Positions 45,020-54,419 of a stretch of DNA of 64,000 bases are shown piece by piece (position 1 is the first letter of the stretch; every line of letters begins with the position of its first letter). The stretch covers positions 248,001 through 312,000 of the forward strand of contig NZ_JACJSD010000001.1 in NCBI RefSeq assembly GCF_014697615.1, written 5' to 3'. The position numbers and the translations under genes were made by a program. This stretch comes from Nostoc sp. FACHB-280. Lineage in GTDB: Bacteria > Cyanobacteriota > Cyanobacteriia > Cyanobacteriales > Nostocaceae. Under the pieces are notes generated by a model. The model did not search any database. It saw only the letters and a list, made by a program, of their open reading frames with translations, and was not told where the DNA came from.

Positions 45020-45253
45020 AGCGATCGCTTAATTGATTTAACTCATCTTAGAAAGACTACCCGGCAAAATCGTTTCCGCCTTCAGAAGAAAATAAAAAAT
45101 TTGATTTAGCGTTGCATAACTAAGAGATGATGTGTCTCACATAAAGGCAAGGCAGCGCGTCTATGTGTCCTTTATGGTTCTATTTTTTCATAATTTTGCG
45201 GATACCAGTAACGAGACGTTATATCGAGTGTACGCTCCATTAGAATCAATTTT
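45020..45253. other. Intergenic region upstream of WYL gene
   Basis: No gene. It holds the WYL promoter region and, at about 45140-45185, a repeat fragment of the type found near 22155 (GGCAGCGCGTCTATGTG). Together with 45427-45633, which is AT-rich and featureless to me, it frames the mini-array. Confidence 0.4.
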
Positions 45254-45426
45254 GTGATCAACGCTTGGTGGCATCAGAGGTTTAAAAAGCACCGCAGCCA
45301 CCCCTCACTGCACTCTGGTGTGAACAACACCTAGTGGTATCAAAGGTTTGAACAGTCCTCACCATCTGGCGTATAAACTACCTCGCCGGAGTGAACAACG
45401 CCTAGTGGCATCAAAGGTTTAGTCAG
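45254..45426 (-). CRISPR. Degenerate CRISPR mini-array, 3 repeats and 2 spacers
   Basis: Repeats lie at 45254-45289, 45320-45355 and 45391-45426 (each 36 bp), with spacers of 30 and 35 nt. They share GTGAACAAC or GTGATCAAC starts and the CATCA.AGGTTT core with the main array but differ from each other. The middle repeat has GCC changed to ACC and GGC to GGT (minus strand), which keeps the Cas6 stem paired; the leftmost is the most worn, as expected at the trailer end of a leftward array. It may be an old cluster processed by the same Cas6. Confidence 0.88.
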
Positions 45427-45633
45427 TTGATGATAACAGTACAATGAAAAATCTTTGAGATGCACTACAGTTTACTTTCAGTATTGATTACGATCCCTAA
45501 TTTAAATGACTTTGAGCCTTAACTGAACCGTATTGGGCAATGAAGCACTTCTCACTTTTTTATAATTCTAACCCTGATTCTTACAGAGAAGCTGGTGGTA
45601 AAACACACATGAATTTGTCAAAAATGACAAATT

Positions 45634-46317
45634 TTAAAAAATTTGCTCTATTTTCTGAAAATCACGTTGGACTTCATTCCACAAAGCTTTGTTATTAGGG
45701 TCAGTTTTGAGGGCTTTTTTCAGGTAAATTCTGGCTTTGAGGACTTGATTATCGTTAATCAGCGCCCTACCCCAAATTTGATAAGCGATCGCTAACCATT
45801 GGCGGACTTCCGCATCTTTGGGTAAACGATCTACCAAGGCTTCCGCAAGGGCGATCGCTTGGGGAAATCTTTTTTCTTTCAAAAATCTTTGCAATTGCTC
45901 ATAAGTCTTCCACTTCAGCCGTTGTTCAATTTCGGCAATATTCGCAGGCGGTGACTGTGGTTTTTCCGTGGTGACTGTGGTTTTTGGTGCAGCATCTTGA
46001 CGAGTCGCCTTTGGTTCCTCGCGCCTAGCCACAAAGGTTTCTGTAGTGACTGTGGTTTTAGGCGTGGCTTTTGCTTCCTCGCGCCTAGACACAAACTGTT
46101 GACTTGACGGCTGCTCGACTGTTTCTTCTGGCGGTACCACCGTTAAGAGCAGCCTATAAGCTTCTGTCAAGGCAATAAACTTATCTTTAGCTTTTTTGTC
46201 ATCCGGGTTGATATCGGGGTGATATTGCTGCGCCAGTCGTCTGTAAGACGATTTGATTTCTGCAAACGAGGCTCCCGACCTTAAACCCAATAAACGGTAG
46301 CAATCTCCTAGATCCAT
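45634..46317 (-). CDS. DnaJ-domain protein with C-terminal TPR-like region
   Basis: A 227-residue protein with a complete J-domain (CYRLLGLRSGASFAEIKSSYRRLAQQYHPDINPDDKKAKDKFIAL, HPD present). A linker of two similar copies (FVARREEAKAT and FVARREEPKATR) and TPR-like helices at the end (KARIYLKKALKTDPNNKALWNEVQ) follow. It is likely a specialised Hsp70 co-chaperone. Note the internal repeat in the linker, which includes PKTTVTTE twice. It is unlinked to its neighbours. Confidence 0.87.
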   Translation of the reverse strand: MDLGDCYRLLGLRSGASFAEIKSSYRRLAQQYHPDINPDDKKAKDKFIALTEAYRLLLTVVPPEETVEQPSSQQFVSRREEAKATPKTTVTTETFVARREEPKATRQDAAPKTTVTTEKPQSPPANIAEIEQRLKWKTYEQLQRFLKEKRFPQAIALAEALVDRLPKDAEVRQWLAIAYQIWGRALINDNQVLKARIYLKKALKTDPNNKALWNEVQRDFQKIEQIF

Positions 46318-46440
46318 TTCGAGATATCAGCTATCTAAGCTATCTAATATACAGCTATCAGCATTCTGCCTTTAGCATGAGGTTTTAATGATAAACAATA
46401 ATTTGCTAATTTATAGTTCAAACTAGACAGTTTTGGGAAA

Positions 46441-46518
46441 GTCAAAAGGTAAAAGTAAAAAAGCAAAAGATTTCAGAACACTTAGATTTCTTTTGACTTC
46501 TGCCCTTTACCTTTTGAC
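46441..46518. repeat. Inverted repeat made of GGTAAAA-type short repeats
   Basis: GTCAAAAGGTAAAAG (46441-46455) pairs with CTTTACCTTTTGAC (46505-46518) around a 49-base loop. It lies right after the clpP3 stop and may end that transcript. It belongs to the same short-repeat family as 26096-26157. Confidence 0.55.
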
Positions 46519-46524
46519 TTCATC

Positions 46525-47118
46525 CTAGATTCGTTCTTCAATCACACGGTCAATCAATCCGTATTCTTTGGCTTCTTGAGCGGACATAAAGAAGTCACGA
46601 TCCATGTCTTTCTCAATCTTGGCCAAGGGTTGACCAGTATTTTGAGCGTAAATGTTATTGAGTTGATTGCGAATCCGCAGAATTTCTCTGGCTTCGATTT
46701 CGATGTCGGTGGCTTGTCCGCGGGTTCCGCCAGAAGGTTGGTGAATCATAATCCGGGAATGGGGCAATGCGAGGCGCTTGCCTTTAGTCCCCGCAGTCAA
46801 CAAGAAAGAACCCATTGAAGCCGCCAGACCGACACAAATGGTTACAACATCAGATTTGATGTGTTGCATCGTATCATAAATCGCCAAACCAGATGTTACC
46901 ATCCCACCAGGGGAGTTGATATACAAATAAATATCTTTACCTGGGTCTTCGGAATCCAGATACAGCATGACAGCGATGATTTGGTTAGCAATTTCATCAT
47001 CAACATCACGCCCCAAGAAAATAATCCGTTCACGGTAAAGGCGATCGTAGATGCTAATCCAATCTGTATACTGCCCTCCGGGCATCCGGTAAGGAACTTT
47101 AGGAACGCCTATAGGCAT
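46525..47118 (-). CDS. clpP3: ATP-dependent Clp protease proteolytic subunit ClpP3
   Basis: A 197-residue catalytic ClpP: nucleophile Ser in [11 protein letters not shown], His in [10 protein letters not shown] and Asp in the [10 protein letters not shown] region. In cyanobacteria ClpP3 forms a mixed ring with the inactive ClpR, working with ClpC. The adjacent upstream clpR (103-bp gap, same strand) identifies this as the ClpP3 member of the clpR-clpP3 operon rather than ClpP1 or ClpP2. Confidence 0.93.
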   Translation of the reverse strand: MPIGVPKVPYRMPGGQYTDWISIYDRLYRERIIFLGRDVDDEIANQIIAVMLYLDSEDPGKDIYLYINSPGGMVTSGLAIYDTMQHIKSDVVTICVGLAASMGSFLLTAGTKGKRLALPHSRIMIHQPSGGTRGQATDIEIEAREILRIRNQLNNIYAQNTGQPLAKIEKDMDRDFFMSAQEAKEYGLIDRVIEERI

Positions 47119-47220
47119 TTTCTTTACTCCGTTGGTGATTTAGTCATTATTTAAAGGAAGAGGAAATAGGAAATTTAATTTTTTCTACCTCCTGCCTCCT
47201 GCCTTCTGTCTTCTGCCTTC

Positions 47221-47883
47221 TTAAAGAACACTAGTTGGTACTGGTGGATTAGCGAGTTCTTCTTTTTCAAACACGCGATCGATTAAACCGTACTCTTTGG
47301 CTTGATATGCACTCATGTAGAAGAGACGATCCATGTCTTTGGTGATTCTTTCGGCCGTCTGTTCGGTGGTACGGGTCAAAATCTCAACCATCGATGCTTT
47401 GTTTGCCAGAACTTCCTTCGCCCGAATCTGAATATCAGTTGCTTGACCTTGGGCGTAGCTCTTGGGCTGGTGCAGAATAATGGTAGCGTTGGGCAAGCTG
47501 GCGCGACAACCTTTAGTACCAGCACTCAATAACATGGCAGCCATACCCATCGCGGAACCAATACAAATGGTGTGGATGGGAGGTTTAATGTATTTCATGG
47601 TGTCATAGATGGCAAAGGCTTCGGTTTCAAAGCCAATGGGTTCGCCACTATAACCGGAAGTGCCTGTCGAGTTGATATAGATTTTAATAGGTTTTTCGGG
47701 GTCGTCTGACTGCAAGTACAATAATTGAGCGACGATTAATTCCGTCACAGCAGGTACCAGTGGCATTCCCAGATAGACAATTCGCTCTTTTAACAGAAGG
47801 GAGGGTAAATCTGGCGGCGGTGTCCGGTAGAAGTTATCGCCGTAGTATGGGGCTTGAACAGCCTTGATGGGGGAAATGTCCAT
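47221..47883 (-). CDS. clpR: Clp protease ring subunit ClpR (inactive ClpP-like)
   Basis: A 220-residue ClpP paralogue in which the nucleophile Ser is replaced by Gly: GSAMGMAAMLLSAG aligns with [12 protein letters not shown] of ClpP3. The rest of the fold (LYLQSDDPEKPIKIYINSTG, ATIILHQPKSYAQGQATDI) is intact. Known ClpR proteins assemble with ClpP3 into the essential cyanobacterial ClpP3/R core. It is first in the operon. The gap between the genes includes a CTTCTGC-type repeat. Confidence 0.93.
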   Translation of the reverse strand: MDISPIKAVQAPYYGDNFYRTPPPDLPSLLLKERIVYLGMPLVPAVTELIVAQLLYLQSDDPEKPIKIYINSTGTSGYSGEPIGFETEAFAIYDTMKYIKPPIHTICIGSAMGMAAMLLSAGTKGCRASLPNATIILHQPKSYAQGQATDIQIRAKEVLANKASMVEILTRTTEQTAERITKDMDRLFYMSAYQAKEYGLIDRVFEKEELANPPVPTSVL

Positions 47884-48264
47884 AGCAACTGATCGCCTGA
47901 AATTATGCCGTTAACTGTAATACATCCTAGCGCGATGCTGGCTAGAGTCAGGTGCGGTTTCCTCGCTAATGGGCGAGATTGCTGGCATCTGCTAAAGCTA
48001 GGCTTCTAAGATTATTGTGAATATATTAATCTATCTTCGCAAGATAAGTTTTCCGTAGCGTTTATCTGGCGATTTGAAGTTATTTATAAATATGGTGAGA
48101 ATTCGGGATTTCGGAGTCAGGAGTCAGAAGTCACAATGGTGAGGACAGTCAACACTCAACTGACCTACCATCTAGAATTTTTGCTCAATTTTGATTTCTG
48201 GCTCTTGAGTGCTGGATTCTTAACTAAATTATTGTATATATCCTGAATTTAGGAAGTTTGGGTT
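47884..48264. other. Divergent promoter region of clpR and VWA genes
   Basis: No gene seen. GGAGTCA-type short repeats lie at 48113-48131. The region should hold the promoters of clpR (leftward) and the VWA pair (rightward); I assign no exact boxes. Confidence 0.4.
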
Positions 48265-49521
48265 ATGAAGGTCAATTTGCAGCCTGCCCTGAATGATGTC
48301 AATGTTGATGCTAATCAAACTAGCAGTCAACGTCAGCTGTCGATTTCTGTGTCCGCGATCGCAGATACCCAAGACCGGACTCTGCCGATTAATTTATGTT
48401 TAATTCTCGACCATAGTGGCTCGATGAATGGTAAACCCCTGGAAACGGTAAAAAAAGCCGCAAATTTGTTGGTTGATAGGCTTAAGCCTAGCGATCGCCT
48501 GAGTGTGGTAGTTTTCGATCATCGCGCTAAGGTATTAATTGCAAATCAATCTGTGGAAGACCCAGAACAAATCAAAAAGCAAATTAACCGCTTATCTGCT
48601 GATGGCGGGACGGCGATTGATGAAGGGTTGCGTCTGGCGATTGAGGAGTTAGCTAAGGGCAAAAAAGACCGCATTTCCCAAGCATTTTTGCTCACTGATG
48701 GGGAAAATGAACATGGCGATAATAACCGTTGTTTTAAGTTCGCTCAGTTAGCTGCTGGTTATAACTTAACTTTAAATACTTTGGGCTTTGGCGACAATTG
48801 GAACCAAGATGTTTTAGAAAGAATCGCTGATGCAGGTTTAGGCACTTTATCTTATATTCAACAACCTGATCAAGCTGTGAATGAGTTTGGGCGGTTATTC
48901 AGCCGGATTCAAACTGTAGGCTTGACCAATGCTTATCTGTTATTTTCTTTAATGCCGAATGTCCGGTTAGCAGAACTTAAACCTGTTGCCCAAGTTTACC
49001 CCGATACAATTGAACTTCCTTTGCAACAAGAAGCCGATGGAAGGTTTGCGATTCGGTTGGGCGATTTAATGAGAGATGTGGAGCGAGTAATTTTAGCTAA
49101 TATTTATCTGGGACAATTGCCGGAAGGTCAACAAGCGATCGCAAATGTCCAAATTCGCTACGATGATCCTGCCCAAAATCAAACGGGGTTATTTACCGCT
49201 AATCTCCCAGTGTACGCCAATGTTACCAGGGCTTACCAACCAAACATTAATCCCCAGGTGCAGCAATCAATTTTGGCTTTAGCCAAGTATCGCCAAACCC
49301 AACTCGCCGAAGCAAAATTACAACAAGGCGATCGCGTTGGGGCTGCAACTATGCTGCAAACTGCTGCTAAAACTGCTTTGCAAATGGGTGATACAGGTGC
49401 AGCCACAGTCTTGCAAACTTCTGCCACGCAATTACAATCGGGAGGAGATTTAAGCGAAAGCGATCGCAAAAAAACTCGCATTGTCTCCAAAACTGTGTTG
49501 CAAGATATCCCGCCACAATGA
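48265..49521 (+). CDS. VWA-domain protein (copy 1)
   Basis: A 418-residue protein with a von Willebrand A domain at about 40-215. The metal-ion adhesion site is present (LDHSGSMNG, then SADGGTAIDEGL and LLTDGENEH). The C-terminal half is beta-rich and ends with helices (QQSILALAKYRQTQLAEAKL). There is no signal peptide, so it is cytoplasmic. Similar proteins occur with MoxR ATPases or kinases in other bacteria, but none is here. The stop overlaps the start of the second copy (ATGA). Its ligand is unknown. Confidence 0.87.
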   Translation: MKVNLQPALNDVNVDANQTSSQRQLSISVSAIADTQDRTLPINLCLILDHSGSMNGKPLETVKKAANLLVDRLKPSDRLSVVVFDHRAKVLIANQSVEDPEQIKKQINRLSADGGTAIDEGLRLAIEELAKGKKDRISQAFLLTDGENEHGDNNRCFKFAQLAAGYNLTLNTLGFGDNWNQDVLERIADAGLGTLSYIQQPDQAVNEFGRLFSRIQTVGLTNAYLLFSLMPNVRLAELKPVAQVYPDTIELPLQQEADGRFAIRLGDLMRDVERVILANIYLGQLPEGQQAIANVQIRYDDPAQNQTGLFTANLPVYANVTRAYQPNINPQVQQSILALAKYRQTQLAEAKLQQGDRVGAATMLQTAAKTALQMGDTGAATVLQTSATQLQSGGDLSESDRKKTRIVSKTVLQDIPPQ

Positions 49522-50798
49522 AGGTTAAATTGCTCTCGTTGCTAAGTGATCGTAACGTTGATGTGGCTCAAGTCAGCAGTCAACGTCAATTAGTAGTTTC
49601 GGTTTCTGCGCTTGCTGATCAGGTTGAGGGGCGTTTGCCGTTGAATTTATGCTTAATTCTGGATAAAAGCGGTTCAATGCACGGCAAACCAATGCAAACT
49701 GTGATGCAAGCAGTAGAGCAATTATTAAATAAGTTACAACCTGGCGATCGCATCTCAATAGTGGCTTTTTCTGGTTCTGCGGAAGTGATTGTTCCCTATC
49801 AAGTAATTCAAGACCCCAGCACCATTAAATCACTATTGCCAAAAAAACTCATCGCCAGTGGCGGTACTGCTATTGCTGCCGGGTTAGAATTAGGCATCAC
49901 AGAACTGATGCAAGGTGCTAAAGGCGCTGTTTCTCAAGCTTTCCTTCTCACTGATGGACATGGTGAAAGCAGTTTACGGCTGTGGAAGTGGGAAATTGGC
50001 AACGATGACAACAAACGCTGTCTGGAACTGGCGCAAAAGGCAGCTAAAATCAATCTGACCATTAATACTCTCGGTTTCGGTAATAACTGGAACTCAGATT
50101 TACTAGAAAAAATTGCTGATGCTGGCGGCGGTAGTTTGGCTTATATTGAGCATCCAGAACAAGTTTTAGAACAATTTGGGCGGTTGTTTGGGCGAATATC
50201 ATCAATAGGGCTAACAAACGCTTATTTGCAGTTTTCCCTAGTACCTCATATCCGACTAGCAGAATTAAAACCCATCGCCCAAGTTTTTCCAGACACAATC
50301 GAGTTACCAGTGCAGCAAACCAGCAATGGCGGCTTTAAAGTGCGACTGGGTGATTTAATGCAAGATGTAGACCGGGTAGTTTTAGTCAATCTTTATTTAG
50401 GAAAATTACCAGCAGGAGAACAAGTCATTGGACAGATGCAGATTTGTTACGATGACCCCGCCTCCAAGCAAGAAGGCTTACTTTCTCCGATGATTAATAT
50501 ATCTGCTAATTTCCTGCGCCAATATCAACCCGCCCTCAATCCCCAGGTACAGCAGTCAATTTTGACATTAGCCAAATATCGCCAAACTCAGTTAGCAGAG
50601 ATGAAATTACAACAAGGCGATCGCATTGGGGCTGCAACCATGTTACAAACTGCGGCGAACACTGCCTTACAAATCGGTGACACTAACGCCGCCAATGTTT
50701 TGCAAACATCTGCAACCCGACTGCAAAGTGGTGAACAACTCTCCTCAGCCGAACTCAAAAAGACGCGAATTGTATCCAAAACTACTTTACAGAATTAA
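49518..50798 (+). CDS. VWA-domain protein (copy 2)
   Basis: A 426-residue paralogue of the previous gene with the same architecture: LDKSGSMHG at the metal site, SGGTAIAAGLELG, AFLLTDGHGES, and the same C-terminal helices (QQSILTLAKYRQTQLAEMKL). It carries an extra insertion (SLRLWKWEIGNDDN) after the TDG motif. Four-base overlap with copy 1 implies coupled translation and probably a heteromeric complex. The pair arose by tandem duplication. Confidence 0.87.
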   Translation: MKVKLLSLLSDRNVDVAQVSSQRQLVVSVSALADQVEGRLPLNLCLILDKSGSMHGKPMQTVMQAVEQLLNKLQPGDRISIVAFSGSAEVIVPYQVIQDPSTIKSLLPKKLIASGGTAIAAGLELGITELMQGAKGAVSQAFLLTDGHGESSLRLWKWEIGNDDNKRCLELAQKAAKINLTINTLGFGNNWNSDLLEKIADAGGGSLAYIEHPEQVLEQFGRLFGRISSIGLTNAYLQFSLVPHIRLAELKPIAQVFPDTIELPVQQTSNGGFKVRLGDLMQDVDRVVLVNLYLGKLPAGEQVIGQMQICYDDPASKQEGLLSPMINISANFLRQYQPALNPQVQQSILTLAKYRQTQLAEMKLQQGDRIGAATMLQTAANTALQIGDTNAANVLQTSATRLQSGEQLSSAELKKTRIVSKTTLQN

Positions 50799-50922
50799 TT
50801 ATTTGTGCAAAAACTACCTAAATTGTCCAGACATAATTGACCTTTTCAATTTATCTGGAATCTTTCAGCTATTTTTAATAATTGTGTGACGCAATGTTGT
50901 TATATTTAAGGCCAAGAGCAAG

Positions 50923-50947
50923 AAAAAGCTTATCTCATGAGCTTTTT
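50923..50947 (+). terminator. Likely terminator after VWA pair
   Basis: AAAAAGCT and AGCTTTTT form an 8-bp stem with a nine-base loop, the T-run being part of the stem. It lies about 125 bp after the second VWA stop. The rest of 50799-51157 is AT-rich with no gene I can support. Confidence 0.6.
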
Positions 50948-51157
50948 AGATTGTTAAGGCAGATTACATCAACCAAGATTATTTCCTATAGAATAATTTT
51001 TGCTCAGATATTAATTTGCAAAAATTTACCTAAAATCTACCTACATTTTATAAAGGTCACACATATCCTGAGTTTAATCTTATCTTAACCTAAAAATTAA
51101 ATAAAAAGAAAGAAAGTTTCACTGATAAAATTTATAGGGTACAGGAAGATTGATTCC

Positions 51158-51922
51158 ATGCTAACTAACAAAAGTCAAGGCTATCTACTAGGACTCGTAC
51201 TTGCAACTACTTTAAGTGCAAACATCCAATCGGTTAACGCGCAGAATGCTCAGTCTGTCAATTATTTAGAAGGTAGTGCAACCTCATCCACAATCAATTC
51301 GACCTTTGCCACTTTAGCGAGTAATCAATATCAAGCACACACTCCTTTTATTGAGCTAACACAAAATGTTAACCCAACAGCCGTCTTTCCTAATTATGAC
51401 GGTGGATTATTTCAGAATACAGATTCAATGTCTGGAACTTTAGTGGGTCTGACTGTGAGTAAATATGACAAAATGCCAGTAGGTGCTAATAAAGTATTCA
51501 TGAGTAACGAAATGATTGCTAGTATGACATCTCAAGCAAATACTTCCGATGATGTAGCTAACTCTCAATCTCTCAGACACGGCACACTGGTTAGCACTAA
51601 CTACAACGCTATTAGTATGCTGCGGACAATGGAAGATTCACAAAACATCGCTTATGTAGGGATGAATGAAGTTAATGCTGAACCCAGATCCGATGCTTTA
51701 AATAGAGAACTCAAAGTCACAACTTACTTAGCTTTTGTAACAGAAAACGCCTGTGTTAATTCTGAAAATGCCAAATTACCAACAAATTGCCAAAACAAAA
51801 ATGCCGAGAAAATGGTAGATTCAATGCTGATGACTCATGATAAAACCTGGTCAGCACAGATGAATAAAGATTTCTCTTTTTGGCAGAAGATGAATGTTTC
51901 TATAGAAACAGCCAGTAGATAA
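51158..51922 (+). CDS. Secreted remnant-like protein related to phosphoesterase C-terminus (copy 1)
   Basis: A 254-residue protein with a signal peptide (YLLGLVLATTLSANIQSVNA). Residues 145-185 (HGTLVSTNYNAISMLRTMED, then NIAYVGMNEVNAEP) match the C-terminal part of large secreted YncE-propeller/alkaline-phosphatase-family proteins. The catalytic domain that should precede this is absent, so it is probably a shortened derivative. A similar shortened gene follows. It may be non-functional or adapted to a binding role. Confidence 0.6.
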   Translation: MLTNKSQGYLLGLVLATTLSANIQSVNAQNAQSVNYLEGSATSSTINSTFATLASNQYQAHTPFIELTQNVNPTAVFPNYDGGLFQNTDSMSGTLVGLTVSKYDKMPVGANKVFMSNEMIASMTSQANTSDDVANSQSLRHGTLVSTNYNAISMLRTMEDSQNIAYVGMNEVNAEPRSDALNRELKVTTYLAFVTENACVNSENAKLPTNCQNKNAEKMVDSMLMTHDKTWSAQMNKDFSFWQKMNVSIETASR

Positions 51923-52252
51923 AATCATGTAAAATTGTTGAGCAATGAGATTAGTTTGTTAAAAGAATTGTTGGTGCAAAGATATTGAGCTTAGAAAGTG
52001 GATAGTAATTTTTTCTAACTAATTGCTGTTGTAGTTGAACTGTTGATGAAGTAAATAGATGAGTGAGAGAATATAAGAGGTTTCAACTACTAATCAAGAT
52101 TACGTAAACTTGAAATAGATAAAATATTTCCTTCTACTGTGTATGTTCTATAAAGAGTAAAACAGTAGAGGGAAACTGTTATTAGAGAAAGTATTAAAAA
52201 AATATAAAAAACCACGTAATTTTGCATGAAATCTAAGTTATAAAGAAAACTC
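51923..52252. other. Intergenic region between the two remnant-like genes
   Basis: AT-rich, no gene or repeat that I can identify; presumably the promoter region of the second gene. Confidence 0.4.
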
Positions 52253-52288
52253 TTGTTTAGCTCTTACATCAAGATATCGGAAGATTTC

Positions 52289-53281
52289 ATGGTAATTAGC
52301 AGACATCCAGGATATCTACCAGTACTTATACTTGTAAGTACCTTAAGCATCAACATCCAATCTGTAGGTGCTATGGCTACTAAGCATGTTCATCAAACTG
52401 GTGTGATGTCAATATCTATTAACCACACAACATCTACTACTTTGTCTGTCTCGACTCTTGTACCTTTAGCCACCAAAGAGTTATCGATCAGCAATTATAG
52501 TGATACTACTGAATTGATTAGTATAGCTCTTAGCCCTGATGGCAAAACTCTATTAGTGCTGATTAGTGATTATGGGCAGAAATTCACTAATCAATCAAGC
52601 GATCGCCAAACTCCGCCATTAAAATGGGTGATGGTTTATGATCTCAGTACAGGTACATTAGTTCAACGCCAACAAATCAGTATTCCCAACTCTCATGATG
52701 ATTTAGTTTGGTCAAAAGATGGACAGCACTTTTTTATATCAGGTGCGATCGCAGAGCCAACTTATGTTTATGATTTCCATGATGATCAAATAGCATTAAA
52801 AAATGCTACTAATCAGCAGCGTAATTTGTTAGAAGAAAAACCTGTAATCTCTGGAGCCATAAAAGCAAGTACTAGGAATTCTCAACATTCTAGAGGTGGT
52901 ACTTTAGTCAGCACTAATTACAACAGTGTTAGTATGCTGCGAACGATGGAAGACTTACAGAATATCGGCTATTTGGGTATGACTGATATTAAAGCTGAAC
53001 CAATGTTAGATGCTGTGAATAGAAGCATGAAAATGACTACTCACATCGCTTTAGCTGTTGATAGTTTATGTGTGAAGTTTAAAGATTTCCAACAAATGTC
53101 AACTTGCCAAAACAACAATGTGAGAAAAGTCCCAACTATGCTGATGCTATATGAGAAAAACTGGTCAGCACAGATGACTAAAAACTTCACTTTTGAGGTT
53201 GAAAATCAACTAGCAGGTGAGCAACATAATTTTCCGCTATATATTGAACTGATGAGGTATAAAGATGTAGACAGAAATTGA
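52289..53281 (+). CDS. Secreted YncE/phosphoesterase protein with internal deletion (copy 2)
   Basis: A 330-residue exported protein (signal LPVLILVSTLSINIQSVGA). Residues 70-180 look like one or two propeller blades of YncE-type proteins (ISIALSPDGKTLLVLISDYG, VMVYDLSTGTLV, DLVWSKDGQHFFISG). The sequence then jumps to the phosphoesterase C-terminus (GGTLVSTNYNSVSMLRTMED, NIGYLGMTDIKAEP). Full-length relatives have the rest of the propeller and a metal-dependent phosphatase between these parts. The frame stays open, so the loss is in frame. ATG at 52289 follows GGAAG; an in-frame TTG at 52253 is less likely. Confidence 0.65.
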   Translation: MVISRHPGYLPVLILVSTLSINIQSVGAMATKHVHQTGVMSISINHTTSTTLSVSTLVPLATKELSISNYSDTTELISIALSPDGKTLLVLISDYGQKFTNQSSDRQTPPLKWVMVYDLSTGTLVQRQQISIPNSHDDLVWSKDGQHFFISGAIAEPTYVYDFHDDQIALKNATNQQRNLLEEKPVISGAIKASTRNSQHSRGGTLVSTNYNSVSMLRTMEDLQNIGYLGMTDIKAEPMLDAVNRSMKMTTHIALAVDSLCVKFKDFQQMSTCQNNNVRKVPTMLMLYEKNWSAQMTKNFTFEVENQLAGEQHNFPLYIELMRYKDVDRN

Positions 53282-53300
53282 GAATTTCAACAACAGTCTC

Positions 53301-53340
53301 ATATCCCTCTCTTCGTTGAGAAGTTGGGGATATTTTTATT
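53301..53340 (+). terminator. Terminator after copy 2
   Basis: ATATCCC and GGGGATAT with an inner CTT/AAG pair form a hairpin followed by TTTTTATTT. It separates the secreted protein gene from the urease operon. Confidence 0.75.
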
Positions 53341-53425
53341 TAGGAGTATTTACGCAGATTTCCTGCCTCCTTCAATTAAAATTGCTGAGGTGGAAGTTTG
53401 AGTGTTACTACTTCTTGGATTCACA

Positions 53426-54397
53426 ATGATTGATCAACCACAAACCACAACAGCTTGGCAGGGAAAACTGAACTTAGTATATGATAATTGCCAAAATTCG
53501 ACCCAGCTAATTTATAACCATCATCAAGCACCGCTCAAAGTGCAACGTCCGTTTTACCCAGAAGGTGAACAAGTCTGTCATAGCGTCATTTTACATACAG
53601 CCGGGGGTGTGGTGGGTGGCGATCGCTTATCATCTTATTTCCACCTCAAACCCAATACTCAAGCTTTAATTACCACAGCCGCAGCCAGTAAAATCTATCG
53701 CAGTAATGGCTTACAAGCCAGACAAACTCTAGATATTCAAATTGATCCAGGCGCTTGTTTAGAATTGTTACCTCAAGAAACAATTTTGTTTAACGGCGCA
53801 GATTATCGCCAAGATTTACGGGTAGAATTAGCACCCGGAGCCTGTTTTTTAGGCTGGGAAATCACACGCTTTGGTCGCAGTGCGAGAGGAGAGAAATTCT
53901 TACAAGGAAAATGGCGATCGCACACTGAAATTTGGCGACAAGGTATTCCATTATGGATAGACCGTCAATTTTTACCAGGAAACTCCGAAATTTTTCACAG
54001 TCCATCTGGTTTATTTGGACAGCCAATTGTCGGTAGCTTGATTTGGCTTGGCCATCCTGTCTCCACAGAAATCGTCGAACAAGCACGTTCTCTCTTTACC
54101 CCCCACTCCCGCTTGGTGAACGGAGCCGAAACAACACCCAGCACTCAATACTCACACTTCGACTTCGCTCAGTGTACAGCACTCCCTACTCCCCACTCCC
54201 GCTTGGTGAGCGAAGTCGAACCAACACTCCCCACTCAACACTTAGTAGGCGTGACACAACTAGAACATGGACTTTTGTGTAGATATCGCGGCGCTTCCAC
54301 ATCTGAGGTGCGAAACTGGTTTACAGCTGTTTGGCACATACTACGAACATCTTTTTTAAGTCGTAGTATATGTATACCCAGAGTTTGGCAGATTTAA
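53426..54397 (+). CDS. ureD: Urease accessory protein UreD
   Basis: UreD (UreH) is the scaffold that helps UreFG deliver nickel to apo-urease. Family segments are clear: [56 protein letters not shown] and the ending [14 protein letters not shown]. Between RSLF and [10 protein letters not shown] about 48 codons (54099-54242) are inserted. They consist of an intergenic-type repeat, two units 90 bp apart each starting CCCCACTCCCGCTTGGTGA. The frame is preserved, so the protein may still fold with an extra loop. ATG at 53426 is preferred to GTG at 53402. Confidence 0.9.
   Translation: MIDQPQTTTAWQGKLNLVYDNCQNSTQLIYNHHQAPLKVQRPFYPEGEQVCHSVILHTAGGVVGGDRLSSYFHLKPNTQALITTAAASKIYRSNGLQARQTLDIQIDPGACLELLPQETILFNGADYRQDLRVELAPGACFLGWEITRFGRSARGEKFLQGKWRSHTEIWRQGIPLWIDRQFLPGNSEIFHSPSGLFGQPIVGSLIWLGHPVSTEIVEQARSLFTPHSRLVNGAETTPSTQYSHFDFAQCTALPTPHSRLVSEVEPTLPTQHLVGVTQLEHGLLCRYRGASTSEVRNWFTAVWHILRTSFLSRSICIPRVWQI
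54099..54242. repeat. In-frame repeat insertion inside ureD
   Basis: About 144 bp with two imperfect copies, each beginning CCCCACTCCCGCTTGGTGA (54101-54119 and 54191-54209). Both are followed by GCCGAAAC/GTCGAACC and ACTC-rich stretches typical of non-coding cyanobacterial short repeats. The translation ([17 protein letters not shown]) has no counterpart in UreD proteins. Length is a multiple of three, which keeps ureD open. Confidence 0.8.
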
Positions 54398-54419
54398 ACG
54401 AACGATAAAGGATGCAAAG

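Noticed and set aside
31861-45426. A CRISPR-associated transposon (CAST) of I-B type.
   Set aside because: No tnsB, tnsC, tniQ-like gene or transposon ends are seen, and Cas3, Cas1 and Cas2 are all present, which CAST systems lack.
50882-51088. A 68-codon plus-strand ORF after the VWA pair.
   Set aside because: It includes the terminator-like hairpin, is AT-rich and has no homology that I recognise.
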